64,000 bases of DNA. It comes from Streptomyces coffeae (GTDB lineage Bacteria > Actinomycetota > Actinomycetes > Streptomycetales > Streptomycetaceae). This document shows positions 25,677 through 33,891 of this stretch, in pieces. The notes below the pieces were generated by a model that was not told the DNA's origin, searched no databases, and saw only the letters and a list, made by a program, of their open reading frames with translations. Numbering within the stretch: position 1 is the first letter of the stretch; each line of letters opens with the position of its first letter. The position numbers and the translations under genes were made by a program. The stretch is taken from positions 1 to 64,000 of the forward strand of contig NZ_JAERRF010000031.1 of assembly GCF_016741875.1 (NCBI RefSeq), in the 5' to 3' direction.

Positions 25677-26081
25677 TCAGGTCGAGGGTGGGGCGACGTC
25701 GGCGTCTGCGGTGGGGGTGCTGTCCGAGGCGGTCGGGTGTCCGTTCTCCTTGCGGAAGGACTCGTAGATCTGGAGCAGCACCGCTTTCTGCCGCTCGTTG
25801 ATGGAGGGGTCGGCGAGTATCACACTGCGCACCTCCGCCTCCTCCCGATCGCGCTCGTCGAGGATCCCCGCCTGCACGTACAGGGTCTCGGCGGATATCC
25901 GCAGCGCCTTCGCCAGCTGCTGGAGGATCTCGGCGCTCGGCTTGCGCAGCCCGCGCTCGATCTGGCTCAGGTACGGATTGGACACCCCGGCCGCGTCGGC
26001 GAGCTGCCGCAACGAGAGCTGCGCGCTGCGGCGCTGCTCCCGCAGGAACTCGCCGAGATTGCCGACGTTCAGTGATGCCAT
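25677..26081 (-). CDS. XRE-family transcriptional regulator
   Basis: A 134-residue protein. The helix-turn-helix occupies about residues 7-62 (LGEFLREQRRSAQLSLRQLADAAGVSNPYLSQIERGLRKPSAEILQ), followed by a helical C-terminal region with ILDERDREEAEVRSVILADPSINERQKAVLLQIYESF. I take ATG 26081 as start; ATG 26099 would add six residues but would lie only eight bases from the operator palindrome. It forms an operon with the HBHA-like gene and probably autoregulates through the 28-base palindrome just upstream. The signal sensed is unknown. Confidence 0.85.
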   Translation of the reverse strand: MASLNVGNLGEFLREQRRSAQLSLRQLADAAGVSNPYLSQIERGLRKPSAEILQQLAKALRISAETLYVQAGILDERDREEAEVRSVILADPSINERQKAVLLQIYESFRKENGHPTASDSTPTADADVAPPST

Positions 26082-26107
26082 GCTTCGATGCTGCCCCATC
26101 GGCGCTA

Positions 26108-26135
26108 ACTATTGCAAGCAAATGCTTGCAATAGT
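26108..26135. promoter_or_regulatory. Perfect palindromic operator of the XRE regulator
   Basis: ACTATTGCAAGCA, two A residues, then the exact reverse complement TGCTTGCAATAGT. It is unusually AT-rich for this genome and lies between the XRE gene and the divergent aldo/keto reductase gene, so it may serve both. Confidence 0.85.
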
Positions 26136-26211
26136 GGTGTGTGCCACGCGGCAGCGGGGTGAACGCCCTGGCGATCTTGTGATTCGCGCGGAAAGCTGCG
26201 CATGCTGCCCC

Positions 26212-27102
26212 ATGACCTCACCTTCAGCACCTTCACCTTCGTTGCCGGGCACGTTCGCGCTGGGCGGCGAGATCGCCGTGCCCCGGCTGGGCTTCGGCGC
26301 GATGCAGCTGCCCGGACGCTGGACCCGCGTGGTCGAGCGGGACACGGCGGTCGCCGTGGCGCGGCGGGCCGTGGAGCTGGGCGCGCGGTTCATCGACACC
26401 GCCGCGTTCTACTTCTCGCCCCGCGCCCGGGCCAACGACATCCTGCGCGAGGCGCTGCATCCCTATCCGGCGGACGTCACCATCGCCACCAAGGTCGGCC
26501 CGCTGCGGGACGCGGACGGGGAGATGTACGCGGAGGCCGCGCCCGGGCAGATACGGGGGCTGGTGGAGGAGAACCTGCGTCAGCTCGGCCTCGACGCACT
26601 GGACATGGTCCATCTGCGGGTGGGCAGGCTCGGGGCGGTGGGCGGGGTGTCCATCGGTGAGCGGTTCGAGGCGCTGGCCGCGCTGCGGGAGGAGGGGCTG
26701 ATCCGGCAGCTCGGGCTGAGCAATGTGAGCGCGGAGCAGCTGGCCGAGGCGCGGGCCGTCGCACCGGTGGCGGCGGTGCAGAACCGGTTCGGGGTGCTCG
26801 ACCAGGGGGACGCCGCGCTGGTCGACCTGTGCGCGGAGGCCGGGATCGCCTATCTGCCGTTCTTCGCGCTCGGCGGGGGACACACCGCCCTGGAGGGGGA
26901 GGGTCTGCGAACGGTCGCGCGGCGGCACGGCGCGACCGAGCACCAGATCGCGCTGGCCTGGGGGCTGGCCCGGTCGCCCTCGGTCGTGCAGATTCCCGGC
27001 ACCGCGTCGCTCGCCCATCTCGAAGAGAACATGGCGGCGGCGCGGCTGGTCCTCGACGAGGACGACATGGAGCTCCTCGGCAGGCGCGGCTCTCAGACGT
27101 AG
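26212..27102 (+). CDS. Aldo/keto reductase
   Basis: A 296-residue AKR-fold protein: VPRLGFGAMQLPG, the FIDTAAFYFSPRA segment with the catalytic Tyr replacing the canonical spacing, TIATKVGP with Lys, LDMVHLRVG (His to Arg shift from the usual HxxD) and a C-terminal IPGTASLAHLEENMAA NADPH motif. It reduces aldehydes or ketones with NADPH. ATG 26212 is chosen because it precedes the first conserved strand and has a Ser/Pro-rich leader. It diverges from the XRE gene and overlaps the convergent quinone reductase gene by 10 bases. Confidence 0.85.
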   Translation: MTSPSAPSPSLPGTFALGGEIAVPRLGFGAMQLPGRWTRVVERDTAVAVARRAVELGARFIDTAAFYFSPRARANDILREALHPYPADVTIATKVGPLRDADGEMYAEAAPGQIRGLVEENLRQLGLDALDMVHLRVGRLGAVGGVSIGERFEALAALREEGLIRQLGLSNVSAEQLAEARAVAPVAAVQNRFGVLDQGDAALVDLCAEAGIAYLPFFALGGGHTALEGEGLRTVARRHGATEHQIALAWGLARSPSVVQIPGTASLAHLEENMAAARLVLDEDDMELLGRRGSQT

Positions 27103-27857
27103 TGCACGGCGAGGCCGGAGCGCCCCGGCAGCAGTTCGGGGCGCAGCACCAGCCGCTCGTCGTAGTCCCCGCCGTTCTGGCGGCGGAAGGGCAGCGGCTC
27201 GGTGGTGGGCAGGGTGCGCAGCCGCTGCCGCAGCTCATCGGCGCGGGCCCGGTAGGCGTCCGGCGACAGCCGGTCCGCGCCGTAGACGACATGGGGCGGC
27301 AGGACGGACATCCCGCTGTACCAGAGGGTGCCGTGCTGGAGCGGGAAGAGCAGCTGTCCGAGGTCGCCGTTGATCCCGCGCGGGCCCATGGAGTCCTCGG
27401 GCGCCCCGGCCGTCAGCACCACCATGGCCCGCTTGCCGGACAGCGCGCCGTCGCCGTAGCGCAGGGTGCGGCCGTCGGGGCCGGTCACCCCGTAGGCGAA
27501 GCCCTTGACGAAGACGCGGTCGAACCAGCCCTTGAGGATCGCGGGCATGCCGTACCACCACAGCGGAAACTGGACGATCAGCGCGTCGGCCCAGGCCAGC
27601 TTCTCCTGTTCGGCGCGGATGTCCTCGCTCAGCGTCCCCTCGGTGTAGGCGCGTTGGGAGGAGGTGCCGACGATGAGGCGCTGCTCGCCGTCATGGCGGA
27701 AGTCCTTGCCGTCGACGACGGGGTTCCAGCGCATCGCGTAGAGATCGGACAGCCGGGTGTCATGGCCCAGCTCCCGCAGCGCGCGCAGTCCTTCGTCGCG
27801 CAGGGCGCCGCTCAGGGAGCGCGGTTCGGGATGGGCGAATATCCACAGCACGTTCAT
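27093..27857 (-). CDS. NAD(P)H-dependent flavodoxin-fold oxidoreductase (quinone reductase type)
   Basis: A 254-residue flavodoxin_2 family protein: VLWIFAHPEPRSLSGALRDEG at the N-terminus, FPLWWYGMPAILKGWFDRVFVKGFAYG in the middle (FMN/FAD and dimer motif) and VVLTAGAPEDSMG. Such enzymes perform two-electron reduction of quinones or azo compounds. ATG 27857 starts the first beta strand. Its end overlaps the aldo/keto reductase end. No dedicated regulator is visible. Confidence 0.88.
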   Translation of the reverse strand: MNVLWIFAHPEPRSLSGALRDEGLRALRELGHDTRLSDLYAMRWNPVVDGKDFRHDGEQRLIVGTSSQRAYTEGTLSEDIRAEQEKLAWADALIVQFPLWWYGMPAILKGWFDRVFVKGFAYGVTGPDGRTLRYGDGALSGKRAMVVLTAGAPEDSMGPRGINGDLGQLLFPLQHGTLWYSGMSVLPPHVVYGADRLSPDAYRARADELRQRLRTLPTTEPLPFRRQNGGDYDERLVLRPELLPGRSGLAVHYV

Positions 27858-27946
27858 GCGTCCATCGTGGAAAACCGGCCCGGCGGCAACGAGTGGCCGG
27901 ACGGACATGATGTGCAAGGATCTGGCCAGTCGGGCCGGTGGGTGGC

Positions 27947-28705
27947 TCAGCTCCGGGCGCTGACCAGGGCCTCCACTCCGTCGAGGATCCGGTCCAGGCC
28001 GAAGATGAACTCGTCGTCCGGGCCGCCCGGGGTGTACAGCTCGCCCGCTCGCAGTGCCGCCGTCACCGCGGGGTAGCGCTCGGCGTCGGTGAGCTTCTCC
28101 AGCAGCCGGGCCCAGGCCAGCATCGACTGCTCGGGGCTGTTCCCCGAGCGCTCGGCGGCGTTCTGGAGATCGGCCATCAGCCGTACCTCATTGCGGACGA
28201 AGCCGCTGACCAGCATGAGGGTGGAGATCTTCTCGCCCTCGCCGAGGCCGGTGCCGCGCAGACAGGCGAGCCCGTGCTCCATCCAGGCCACCGAGTTGGG
28301 GGTGCAGGGCGGGGTGCTGATCGGGATCCGCACCGCCCAGGGGTGGCGGATGAGCGCGGCGCGCAGCGACCGGGCCCAGCCGCTGATCCCGGTCCGCCAG
28401 TGCTCGTCCGGGCCGGGGCCGGGCGGCGGGGTGCCGAAGGCCGCGTCCTCCATCAGCAGCAGCAGTTCGTCCTTGGCCGAGACATAGCGGTACAGCGACA
28501 TGGTGGAGACGCCGAGGTCGGCCGCGACCCGGCTCATGGAGACCGCGCCGAGGCCGTCCGCCGCGGCCAGTTTCACGGCGGCGTCGACGATCCGGGCCAG
28601 GGTCAGCCCCGGGCGCGGCCCCTTGGCGGGGCGTTCGCGCCGCCCCCAGGCGGCCTCGATGCTGGTCGGCAGGCCGGTGCCGCCGCCGTTCCGCTCCGTG
28701 GCCAT
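27947..28705 (-). CDS. TetR-family regulator of the adjacent ABC exporter
   Basis: A 252-residue TetR protein. The HTH is at about residues 34-80 (LTLARIVDAAVKLAAADGLGAVSMSRVAADLGVSTMSLYRYVSAKDELL), and the C-terminal region fits the TetR_C_1 type. It diverges from a daunorubicin-resistance-like ABC pair, with two tandem operators between them, so it most likely represses the exporter and itself. Ligand unknown. ATG 28705 is used; an in-frame ATG at 28711 is equally possible. Confidence 0.88.
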   Translation of the reverse strand: MATERNGGGTGLPTSIEAAWGRRERPAKGPRPGLTLARIVDAAVKLAAADGLGAVSMSRVAADLGVSTMSLYRYVSAKDELLLLMEDAAFGTPPPGPGPDEHWRTGISGWARSLRAALIRHPWAVRIPISTPPCTPNSVAWMEHGLACLRGTGLGEGEKISTLMLVSGFVRNEVRLMADLQNAAERSGNSPEQSMLAWARLLEKLTDAERYPAVTAALRAGELYTPGGPDDEFIFGLDRILDGVEALVSARS

Positions 28706-28770
28706 GGCCTTCAGACCTCCGTCTGTCTCATCCGCTGGTATCCGCCCGGTTGACTGCCATCCTAGAAACT

Positions 28771-28808
28771 GTGTATACCCTACGCAGTAGTGTGTATGGC
28801 ATACGCAG
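28771..28808. promoter_or_regulatory. Tandem TetR operators
   Basis: Two 17-base near-identical repeats, GTGTATACCCTACGCAG (28771-28787) and GTGTATGGCATACGCAG (28792-28808), are spaced 21 bases apart, two helical turns. The second is itself an imperfect palindrome (GTGTAT-GGC-ATACGC). They overlap the divergent promoter region. Confidence 0.8.
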
Positions 28809-28825
28809 AAGAGGAGCGGGGGGCC

Positions 28826-29788
28826 ATGACCAGCGAACCGGCCATCGAGGCGCGGGGCCTGACGAAGTCCTACGGGGAGGTGAGCGTCCTCAGAGGCGTC
28901 GATCTGAGCGTCGCGCGCGGCAGTGTTTTTGCCCTGCTCGGCCCCAACGGGGCGGGCAAGACCACCACCGTGCGCATCCTGGCCACCCTCACCGCCCCCG
29001 ACGCCGGGCGCGCCCGGGTCGCGGGCTTCGACGTGGTCGCCGAACGCCACCAAGTGCGCCGCGCCATCAGCCTCACCGGCCAGTACGCGGCCGTCGACGA
29101 GAACCAGACCGGCGAGGAGAACCTGCGCATGATGGGGCGGCTGACCCGGCTCGGCCGCGCCGAGGCCCGCCGCCGCGCCCAGGAACTGCTGGAGCGGTTC
29201 GACCTCGCCGGCGCCGGACGCCGCACCGTCGGCACCTACTCCGGCGGGATGCGCCGCCGTCTCGATCTTGCCGCCGGGCTGGTCGGCCGCCCCGAGGTGA
29301 TCTTCCTGGACGAGCCGACGACCGGGCTGGACCCGCGCAGCCGCCAGGCGATGTGGGAGGTGGTCAAGGGGCTGGTGGGGGACGGGGTGACGGTCTTTCC
29401 CACCACCCAGTACCTGGAGGAGGCCGATCAACTCGCCGACCGGATCGCCGTGGTGGACGGTGGCCGGGTGGTGGCCGAGGGCACCTCCGCCCAGCTCAAG
29501 GAGCGGGTCGCCGGACAGCGGCTGGAACTGGTGCTGGGCGGCCCCGACGCGTTCGAGGAGACCGCACGCCGCCTCGGCGCCCGGCTGGTGCGGAGCGACG
29601 CCGACCGGCTGACCCTCGGCGTCGCCACCGACGGCAGCGCCGCGCAGATCCGCGCACTGCTCGACGAACTCGACCCCGGCCGCCGCGCGGTGGACCGCTT
29701 CACCGTGCGCGGCGCGACGCTCGACGACGTCTTCCTGGCCCTGACCGGGCACGCCACCACCCACGACAAGGAGACCAGCGGTGTCTGA
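28826..29788 (+). CDS. Drug-export ABC ATPase, DrrA-like
   Basis: A 320-residue ABC ATPase with Walker A GPNGAGKTT, signature YSGGMRRRLD, Walker B VIFLDEPTTGLDPRSR and the DrrA-type H-loop neighbour TTQYLEEADQLADRIAV. The C-terminal 80 residues match the DrrA-specific tail (RGATLDDVFLALTG). ATG 28826 follows GAGCGGGGGG. It overlaps the permease gene by eight bases. Antibiotic or toxic-compound export is the likely role. Confidence 0.92.
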   Translation: MTSEPAIEARGLTKSYGEVSVLRGVDLSVARGSVFALLGPNGAGKTTTVRILATLTAPDAGRARVAGFDVVAERHQVRRAISLTGQYAAVDENQTGEENLRMMGRLTRLGRAEARRRAQELLERFDLAGAGRRTVGTYSGGMRRRLDLAAGLVGRPEVIFLDEPTTGLDPRSRQAMWEVVKGLVGDGVTVFPTTQYLEEADQLADRIAVVDGGRVVAEGTSAQLKERVAGQRLELVLGGPDAFEETARRLGARLVRSDADRLTLGVATDGSAAQIRALLDELDPGRRAVDRFTVRGATLDDVFLALTGHATTHDKETSGV

Positions 29789-30524
29789 CGCGATCGTTCT
29801 CACCGGCCGGGCCATCCGGCTGAGCAGGCGCAATCTCGACGCCGTGATCACCGCGATGCTGCTGCCGGTGATGCTGATGCTGGTCTTCGTCTACTTCTTC
29901 GGCGGCGCCATCAACACCGGTACGGAGTACGTCACCTATGTCGTCCCCGGGGTGATGCTGCTGTGTGCGGGGTTCGGCTCGGCCAACACCGCGGTCACCG
30001 TCAGCAACGACATGACCGGTGGCATCATCGACCGCTTCCGCTCGCTGGACATCGGAGGCACCGCGATCGTGGCGGGCCATGTGGCCGCGAGCGTCCTGCG
30101 CAACGCGGTCGCGACCGCCATCGTCTTCGGGGTCGCCTTCCTCATCGGCTTCCGGCCGGACGCGGATCCGCTCCAGTGGTCGGCGGTGGCGGGGGTCCTG
30201 CTGCTGTTCATCCTCGCGATCTCCTGGCTGTCGGCCTGCTTCGGTCTGATCGCCAGATCGCCGGAGGCGGCGGGTGGTTTCACCTTCCTGATGATGTTCC
30301 TGCCGTACCCCAGCAGCGCGTTTGTGCCGATCGGCACCATGCCCGGCTGGCTGCACGGCTTCGCCGAGAACCAGCCGGTCACCCCGGTGATCGAGACCCT
30401 GCGGGCGCTGCTGCTGGACCAGCCGGTCGGCGACAGCGCCTGGCGGGCTCTGGTCTGGTGCGGCGGCATCCTGGCGGTGGCGATCGCCTGCTCCGGAGCG
30501 CTCTTCCGCCGCCGTACGGTCTGA
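29781..30524 (+). CDS. ABC-2 type permease, DrrB-like
   Basis: A 247-residue permease with six hydrophobic segments and the ABC-2 family motif FLMMFLPYPSSAFVPIGTMPGWLHGFAENQPVTPVIETLRALL. It partners the DrrA-like ATPase encoded just before it. GTG 29781 overlaps the ATPase end. The pair is the probable target of the divergent TetR. Confidence 0.92.
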   Translation: MSDAIVLTGRAIRLSRRNLDAVITAMLLPVMLMLVFVYFFGGAINTGTEYVTYVVPGVMLLCAGFGSANTAVTVSNDMTGGIIDRFRSLDIGGTAIVAGHVAASVLRNAVATAIVFGVAFLIGFRPDADPLQWSAVAGVLLLFILAISWLSACFGLIARSPEAAGGFTFLMMFLPYPSSAFVPIGTMPGWLHGFAENQPVTPVIETLRALLLDQPVGDSAWRALVWCGGILAVAIACSGALFRRRTV

Positions 30525-30561
30525 GGCCGCGGCCGGGGCCGGGCCGGGAGCCGTCCGCGGA

Positions 30562-31188
30562 TCAGCCTCCGTACGGGCTGGTCTCGCGGGCGGTGCGCAG
30601 GGCCCTGCCCCACCAGACGAGCTGGTCGAGCATCGTGGTGGCGGCGGCGTCCGGGGCCTCGGGGGACGTCAGCCGCCCGTTCGGCCCGAACAGATCCCAT
30701 GCGTGGTGGAAGCTCACCGAGTCGCGCACCGTGACCGCGTGGACCTCGGCGAACACCGGCCGCAGATGCTCGACCGCGCGCAGTCCGCCGGAGATCCCGC
30801 CGTAGGAGACAAAGCCGACCGGCTTGGCCCGCCACTGGCTGTAGTGCCAGTCGATCGCGTTCTTCAGGGCCGCCGGATAGCTGTGGTTGTACTCCGGGGT
30901 GATCACGGCGTATGCGTCGGCCGCGTCCAGTCGGGGGCTCACGGCCTCCAGGGCCTTGCTCTCCTCGGGGCCGGGCGTATGGGTGAGATCGGCGGGCAGC
31001 GGGGTGTCGGCCAGATCGATCACCTCGACGTCCATGTCGTCGCGGAGCGCGGCGCGCTCGGTGAACCACCGCGCGACCTTCGGCCCGAAGCGGCCCTCGC
31101 GGGTGCTGCCCACCACCACGGCGAGCCGGAGCGGAGCGGTGGTGACGGTGCTGGTGGAAGCGGTGGAAACCGCGGTCTGTGAGGTCAT
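30562..31188 (-). CDS. NADPH-dependent FMN reductase
   Basis: A 208-residue flavodoxin-fold protein: LAVVVGSTREGRFGPKVARW (FMN phosphate loop), YAVITPEYNHSYPAALKNAIDW and PVGFVSYGGISGGLRAVEHL. It supplies reduced flavin or reduces quinones. ATG 31188 is 52 bases from the divergent SoxR-like gene, with a SoxR-type palindrome between, so it is the likely target of that regulator. Confidence 0.9.
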   Translation of the reverse strand: MTSQTAVSTASTSTVTTAPLRLAVVVGSTREGRFGPKVARWFTERAALRDDMDVEVIDLADTPLPADLTHTPGPEESKALEAVSPRLDAADAYAVITPEYNHSYPAALKNAIDWHYSQWRAKPVGFVSYGGISGGLRAVEHLRPVFAEVHAVTVRDSVSFHHAWDLFGPNGRLTSPEAPDAAATTMLDQLVWWGRALRTARETSPYGG

Positions 31189-31202
31189 GGGAAGAGCCTC
31201 GG

Positions 31203-31222
31203 ACTTAAACATTGGTTTAAGT
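31203..31222. promoter_or_regulatory. Operator palindrome of the SoxR-like regulator
   Basis: ACTTAAACATTGGTTTAAGT has perfect eight-base arms around four bases. It fills the short gap between the two divergent genes, as expected of a MerR-family site placed in the promoter spacer. Confidence 0.8.
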
Positions 31223-31240
31223 CAAGCTACTCTCGGCGGT

Positions 31241-31699
31241 ATGACGCAACTGACCTGGAAGACCCATGAGCTCACGGTCGGCGATCTCTCCCGGCGCAGC
31301 GGGGTCCCGGCTTCGGCGCTGCGCTTCTACGAGCGCGAAGGGCTGATCCACAGCCGCCGTACCAGCGGCAATCAGCGCCGCTACACCCGTGACACGCTGC
31401 GCCGCGTCGCCTTCGTCCGCTCCTCGCAGCGGGTCGGCATCCCCCTGGCCCGGATCCGGGAGGTGCTCGCGCTCTTCCCCGATGACCATGTGCTCACCAA
31501 GGAGGACTGGGCCCGGATCTCGGAGTGCTGGCGCGCGGACCTCTCCGAGCGCATCGAGCAGCTGGAGAACCTCCGCGACCACCTCACCGACTGCATCGGC
31601 TGCGGCTGTCTGTCGATCGACAAGTGCGCACTGGCCAACCCCTATGACCAGATGGGCGAAAGGGGCGCGGGCCCGCACCGGTACCTCAAATCCGACTGA
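31241..31699 (+). CDS. soxR: SoxR-like redox sensor (MerR family, 2Fe-2S)
   Basis: A 152-residue MerR-family protein. The winged helix is at about residues 10-80 (LTVGDLSRRSGVPASALRFYEREGLI), then a dimerisation helix and the iron-sulfur motif CIGCGCLSIDKC, the C-x2-C-x-C-x5-C pattern of SoxR. Streptomycete SoxR responds to redox-active metabolites such as actinorhodin rather than to superoxide in general. The adjacent FMN reductase is a typical target. This may be a second SoxR, as I recall the main S. coelicolor copy elsewhere. Confidence 0.9.
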   Translation: MTQLTWKTHELTVGDLSRRSGVPASALRFYEREGLIHSRRTSGNQRRYTRDTLRRVAFVRSSQRVGIPLARIREVLALFPDDHVLTKEDWARISECWRADLSERIEQLENLRDHLTDCIGCGCLSIDKCALANPYDQMGERGAGPHRYLKSD

Positions 31700-31750
31700 A
31701 CGAAGCCCGGTTGAGCGGATTCCTGTCGGGGTCGCAGACGATCCGGGCTC

Positions 31751-32995
31751 TCAGAAGATGTCGGGGCACCAGGGGCGGCGGGCCGTCCGCAGCAGCCGCT
31801 CCGCCAGCGCCGCCGCGCCCTCGCGCTCCTCGGTCACTCGGCCCAGCGCCGCGAGCCGTACCGCCGACTCGTCGCCCAGCCACAGCGTCCCCAACTCGGC
31901 GATGTCCATGGTCAGATCGGCGGCGCGGGTGGTCGGGGCGCAGTCGGCGCCGTCCGGCCCCGCCTCCAGGGAAAAGCGTCCGCCCGCCAGCCCGGCCCGG
32001 TCGCGCAGTTCGAGGACGAGCGAGCCCTCGGCCGGATAGGTACGGGCGGTCAGCAGCCGGGGTACGTCCAGCGGGCGCAGCCACAGGAAGTCGGCGCAGG
32101 TGGTGGTCTGCGCCGCGCGCGGATCACCCAGCAGCAGCGGCAGCAGATCGTCCGGGGCGCGCAGCCCGGTGTTGACGTACATGACCCAGTCGATGGACAA
32201 CAGGAAGTGCCACAGGGCGCGTTCGGCGGCCGGGGTGACCGCGATCAGGCCGCTGACGGTCGCGGTGTTCTGCGCCCGCTTGGCCTCCCAGCGGTCATCG
32301 GCGGTGTAGCTCAGCAGCCCGTCCACGGTGCCCTCGGGAGAGCGGTACACCGCGTAGAACGGTTCCGACCAGGGGAAGGACGGGGTCGGCTGGAGGCCGG
32401 TGTTGCGCCGCCACCAGACCTCGGACCGGTCGATGACCCCGTGCAGCCGGGCACGGAGCCGCTCATGCAGCGTGGGGCCGAGCTCGCGTACCTCGTCGCC
32501 GTCGGCGAGGTCGACCCGGCCGCCGTCCGCGGGCCCGGAGTACCGCGGGTCAAGACCGGCCCGCGCCACGTCCACCCGCCACTCGGTGACCCAGGTGGCC
32601 GGTCCGAAGCCGTACCGCCCGTAGATCGGGTACTCGGCGGCGATCAGGCTGGCCACCACCTCGCCCCGCTCCTTGGCCGCCCGCAGGTCGTGGTCCATCA
32701 TCCGGTTGAGCAGACCGCGGCGGCGATGGGTGGGCGAGACCGTGACATTGCTGATCGCGTCGGCCGGTACCTCGGCTCCGCCGACCGCCGTCAGCCGCTG
32801 CGCAAAACTGCGGAAGGTGGCGATGCAGCGGTCCCCGTCGTACGCACCCTGCGTCCGGTCCAGATCCGTCTGGGCCCGGCGCAGCTCCACATCCTCCTTC
32901 GACGCCTCCGGCGGTCGCAGAAAGCCGGTGTTGAGCGCGAGGGTCCACGAGGTCAGATCGGAGTCGGCGAGCGGAGTGCGGATCTCGATGGCCAT
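31751..32995 (-). CDS. Eis-like GNAT N-acetyltransferase
   Basis: A 414-residue protein with a GNAT acetyl-CoA motif VSPTHRRRGLLNRMMDHDL, then a second GNAT-like unit and a sterol-carrier-like C-terminal domain, the layout of mycobacterial Eis. PIYGRYGFGPAT and the terminal Phe (ending CPDIF) are family hallmarks; in Eis the C-terminal carboxylate acts in catalysis. Members acetylate aminoglycosides or peptide lysines. Single gene. Confidence 0.88.
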   Translation of the reverse strand: MAIEIRTPLADSDLTSWTLALNTGFLRPPEASKEDVELRRAQTDLDRTQGAYDGDRCIATFRSFAQRLTAVGGAEVPADAISNVTVSPTHRRRGLLNRMMDHDLRAAKERGEVVASLIAAEYPIYGRYGFGPATWVTEWRVDVARAGLDPRYSGPADGGRVDLADGDEVRELGPTLHERLRARLHGVIDRSEVWWRRNTGLQPTPSFPWSEPFYAVYRSPEGTVDGLLSYTADDRWEAKRAQNTATVSGLIAVTPAAERALWHFLLSIDWVMYVNTGLRAPDDLLPLLLGDPRAAQTTTCADFLWLRPLDVPRLLTARTYPAEGSLVLELRDRAGLAGGRFSLEAGPDGADCAPTTRAADLTMDIAELGTLWLGDESAVRLAALGRVTEEREGAAALAERLLRTARRPWCPDIF

Positions 32996-33082
32996 GGGGC
33001 CACGCTAGGTGCGCCCCGCGACCGGGCGCACGCGGATTTTCCGGCCCGCCCCGCCGCGTACAACCCCCGCTCCTGCCCGCTC

Positions 33083-33745
33083 CTACCCGAGCAGGTCGTC
33101 CACCTGCGCCTCGCCCTCGCGGTACCGGCGGGCGATCTCCGCGCTACAGCCGTCGGCGGTGCGTTGCAGCTCCTGCCGCCGCCGGGAGACCTGCTGCTCG
33201 TACCCGGTCAGACGGCCCATCGCGCCGTGCAGTTCCTCGTCGGTACGGGCTCCCGGGTCGGAGAGGCCGACCTCGGCGAGCATCTCCTCGGCCAGCCGCT
33301 CGTACTCCGCGCTCTGCGGGGTCCCGAGGGTCACATGGCGGGCGGAGGAGCGGTGCCGGGACGGGACATCCGCGAGGATCTCCGGCAGCAGGTCCACCAG
33401 GGCCGCGGGCGGGGCGTCCGGCACCACCGGGGGCGCCGGGTCGCGGCGGCGGTCCAGTTCGGCGCGGAGGATGTCGATCCGCCCCTGCAACAGCCTGCGT
33501 ACATAGCTGAGATCCGCCTCCTCGCGCTGGGCGGTGCGGCGCAGCGCCCGTAGCTCCGGAAGCCGCAGCCCGGCCAGGCTCTGCCCGGCGGCCCCGGCGG
33601 CCCCGGCGGCCCCGGCGGCCCCGGCGTCTGCGGCGGTCGTGGTCAGCGCCACGGAGTCGGCCAGGCGGCCGCCGCGCTGGCTCGGCGGTCGTGGCGGCAG
33701 CAGGCCCTCGGCGGCCGTGTGCTGCTCGGTGCCCGGTGTGATCAT
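33083..33745 (-). CDS. rsiG: Anti-sigma factor RsiG (AmfC), c-di-GMP-armed inhibitor of WhiG
   Basis: A 220-residue protein. Both c-di-GMP-binding helices are complete: EADLSYVRRLLQGRID and EQQVSRRRQELQRTAD each fit E-x3-S-x2-R-x3-Q-x3-D. Known RsiG uses these two helices to hold a c-di-GMP dimer and so sequester the sporulation sigma factor WhiG. The N-terminal 70 residues are disordered and include (Ala-Gly-Ala)n encoded by a nine-base tandem repeat (about 33586-33626). ATG 33745 follows GGAGGGG at a slightly long distance. From memory the S. coelicolor copy was called amfC (SCO4184). It diverges from dtd. Confidence 0.93.
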   Translation of the reverse strand: MITPGTEQHTAAEGLLPPRPPSQRGGRLADSVALTTTAADAGAAGAAGAAGAAGQSLAGLRLPELRALRRTAQREEADLSYVRRLLQGRIDILRAELDRRRDPAPPVVPDAPPAALVDLLPEILADVPSRHRSSARHVTLGTPQSAEYERLAEEMLAEVGLSDPGARTDEELHGAMGRLTGYEQQVSRRRQELQRTADGCSAEIARRYREGEAQVDDLLG

Positions 33746-33891
33746 TTGTGTCCGTCCCCTCCAGCGATGCGTCATTCCCGCAGTTCCTGCCCACCTGCAC
33801 CGCCTGCACGCATCGTGCCACCGCAGGTGCACCTTGTGCAGCGGCTGTCCACCCGATCGGCCCCGGATGGACGCACGGCATGATGGTCCGT

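Noticed and set aside
33586..33626. Short tandem repeat considered as a CRISPR-like array
   Set aside because: Nine-base units without spacers, inside the rsiG coding sequence as Ala-Gly repeats.
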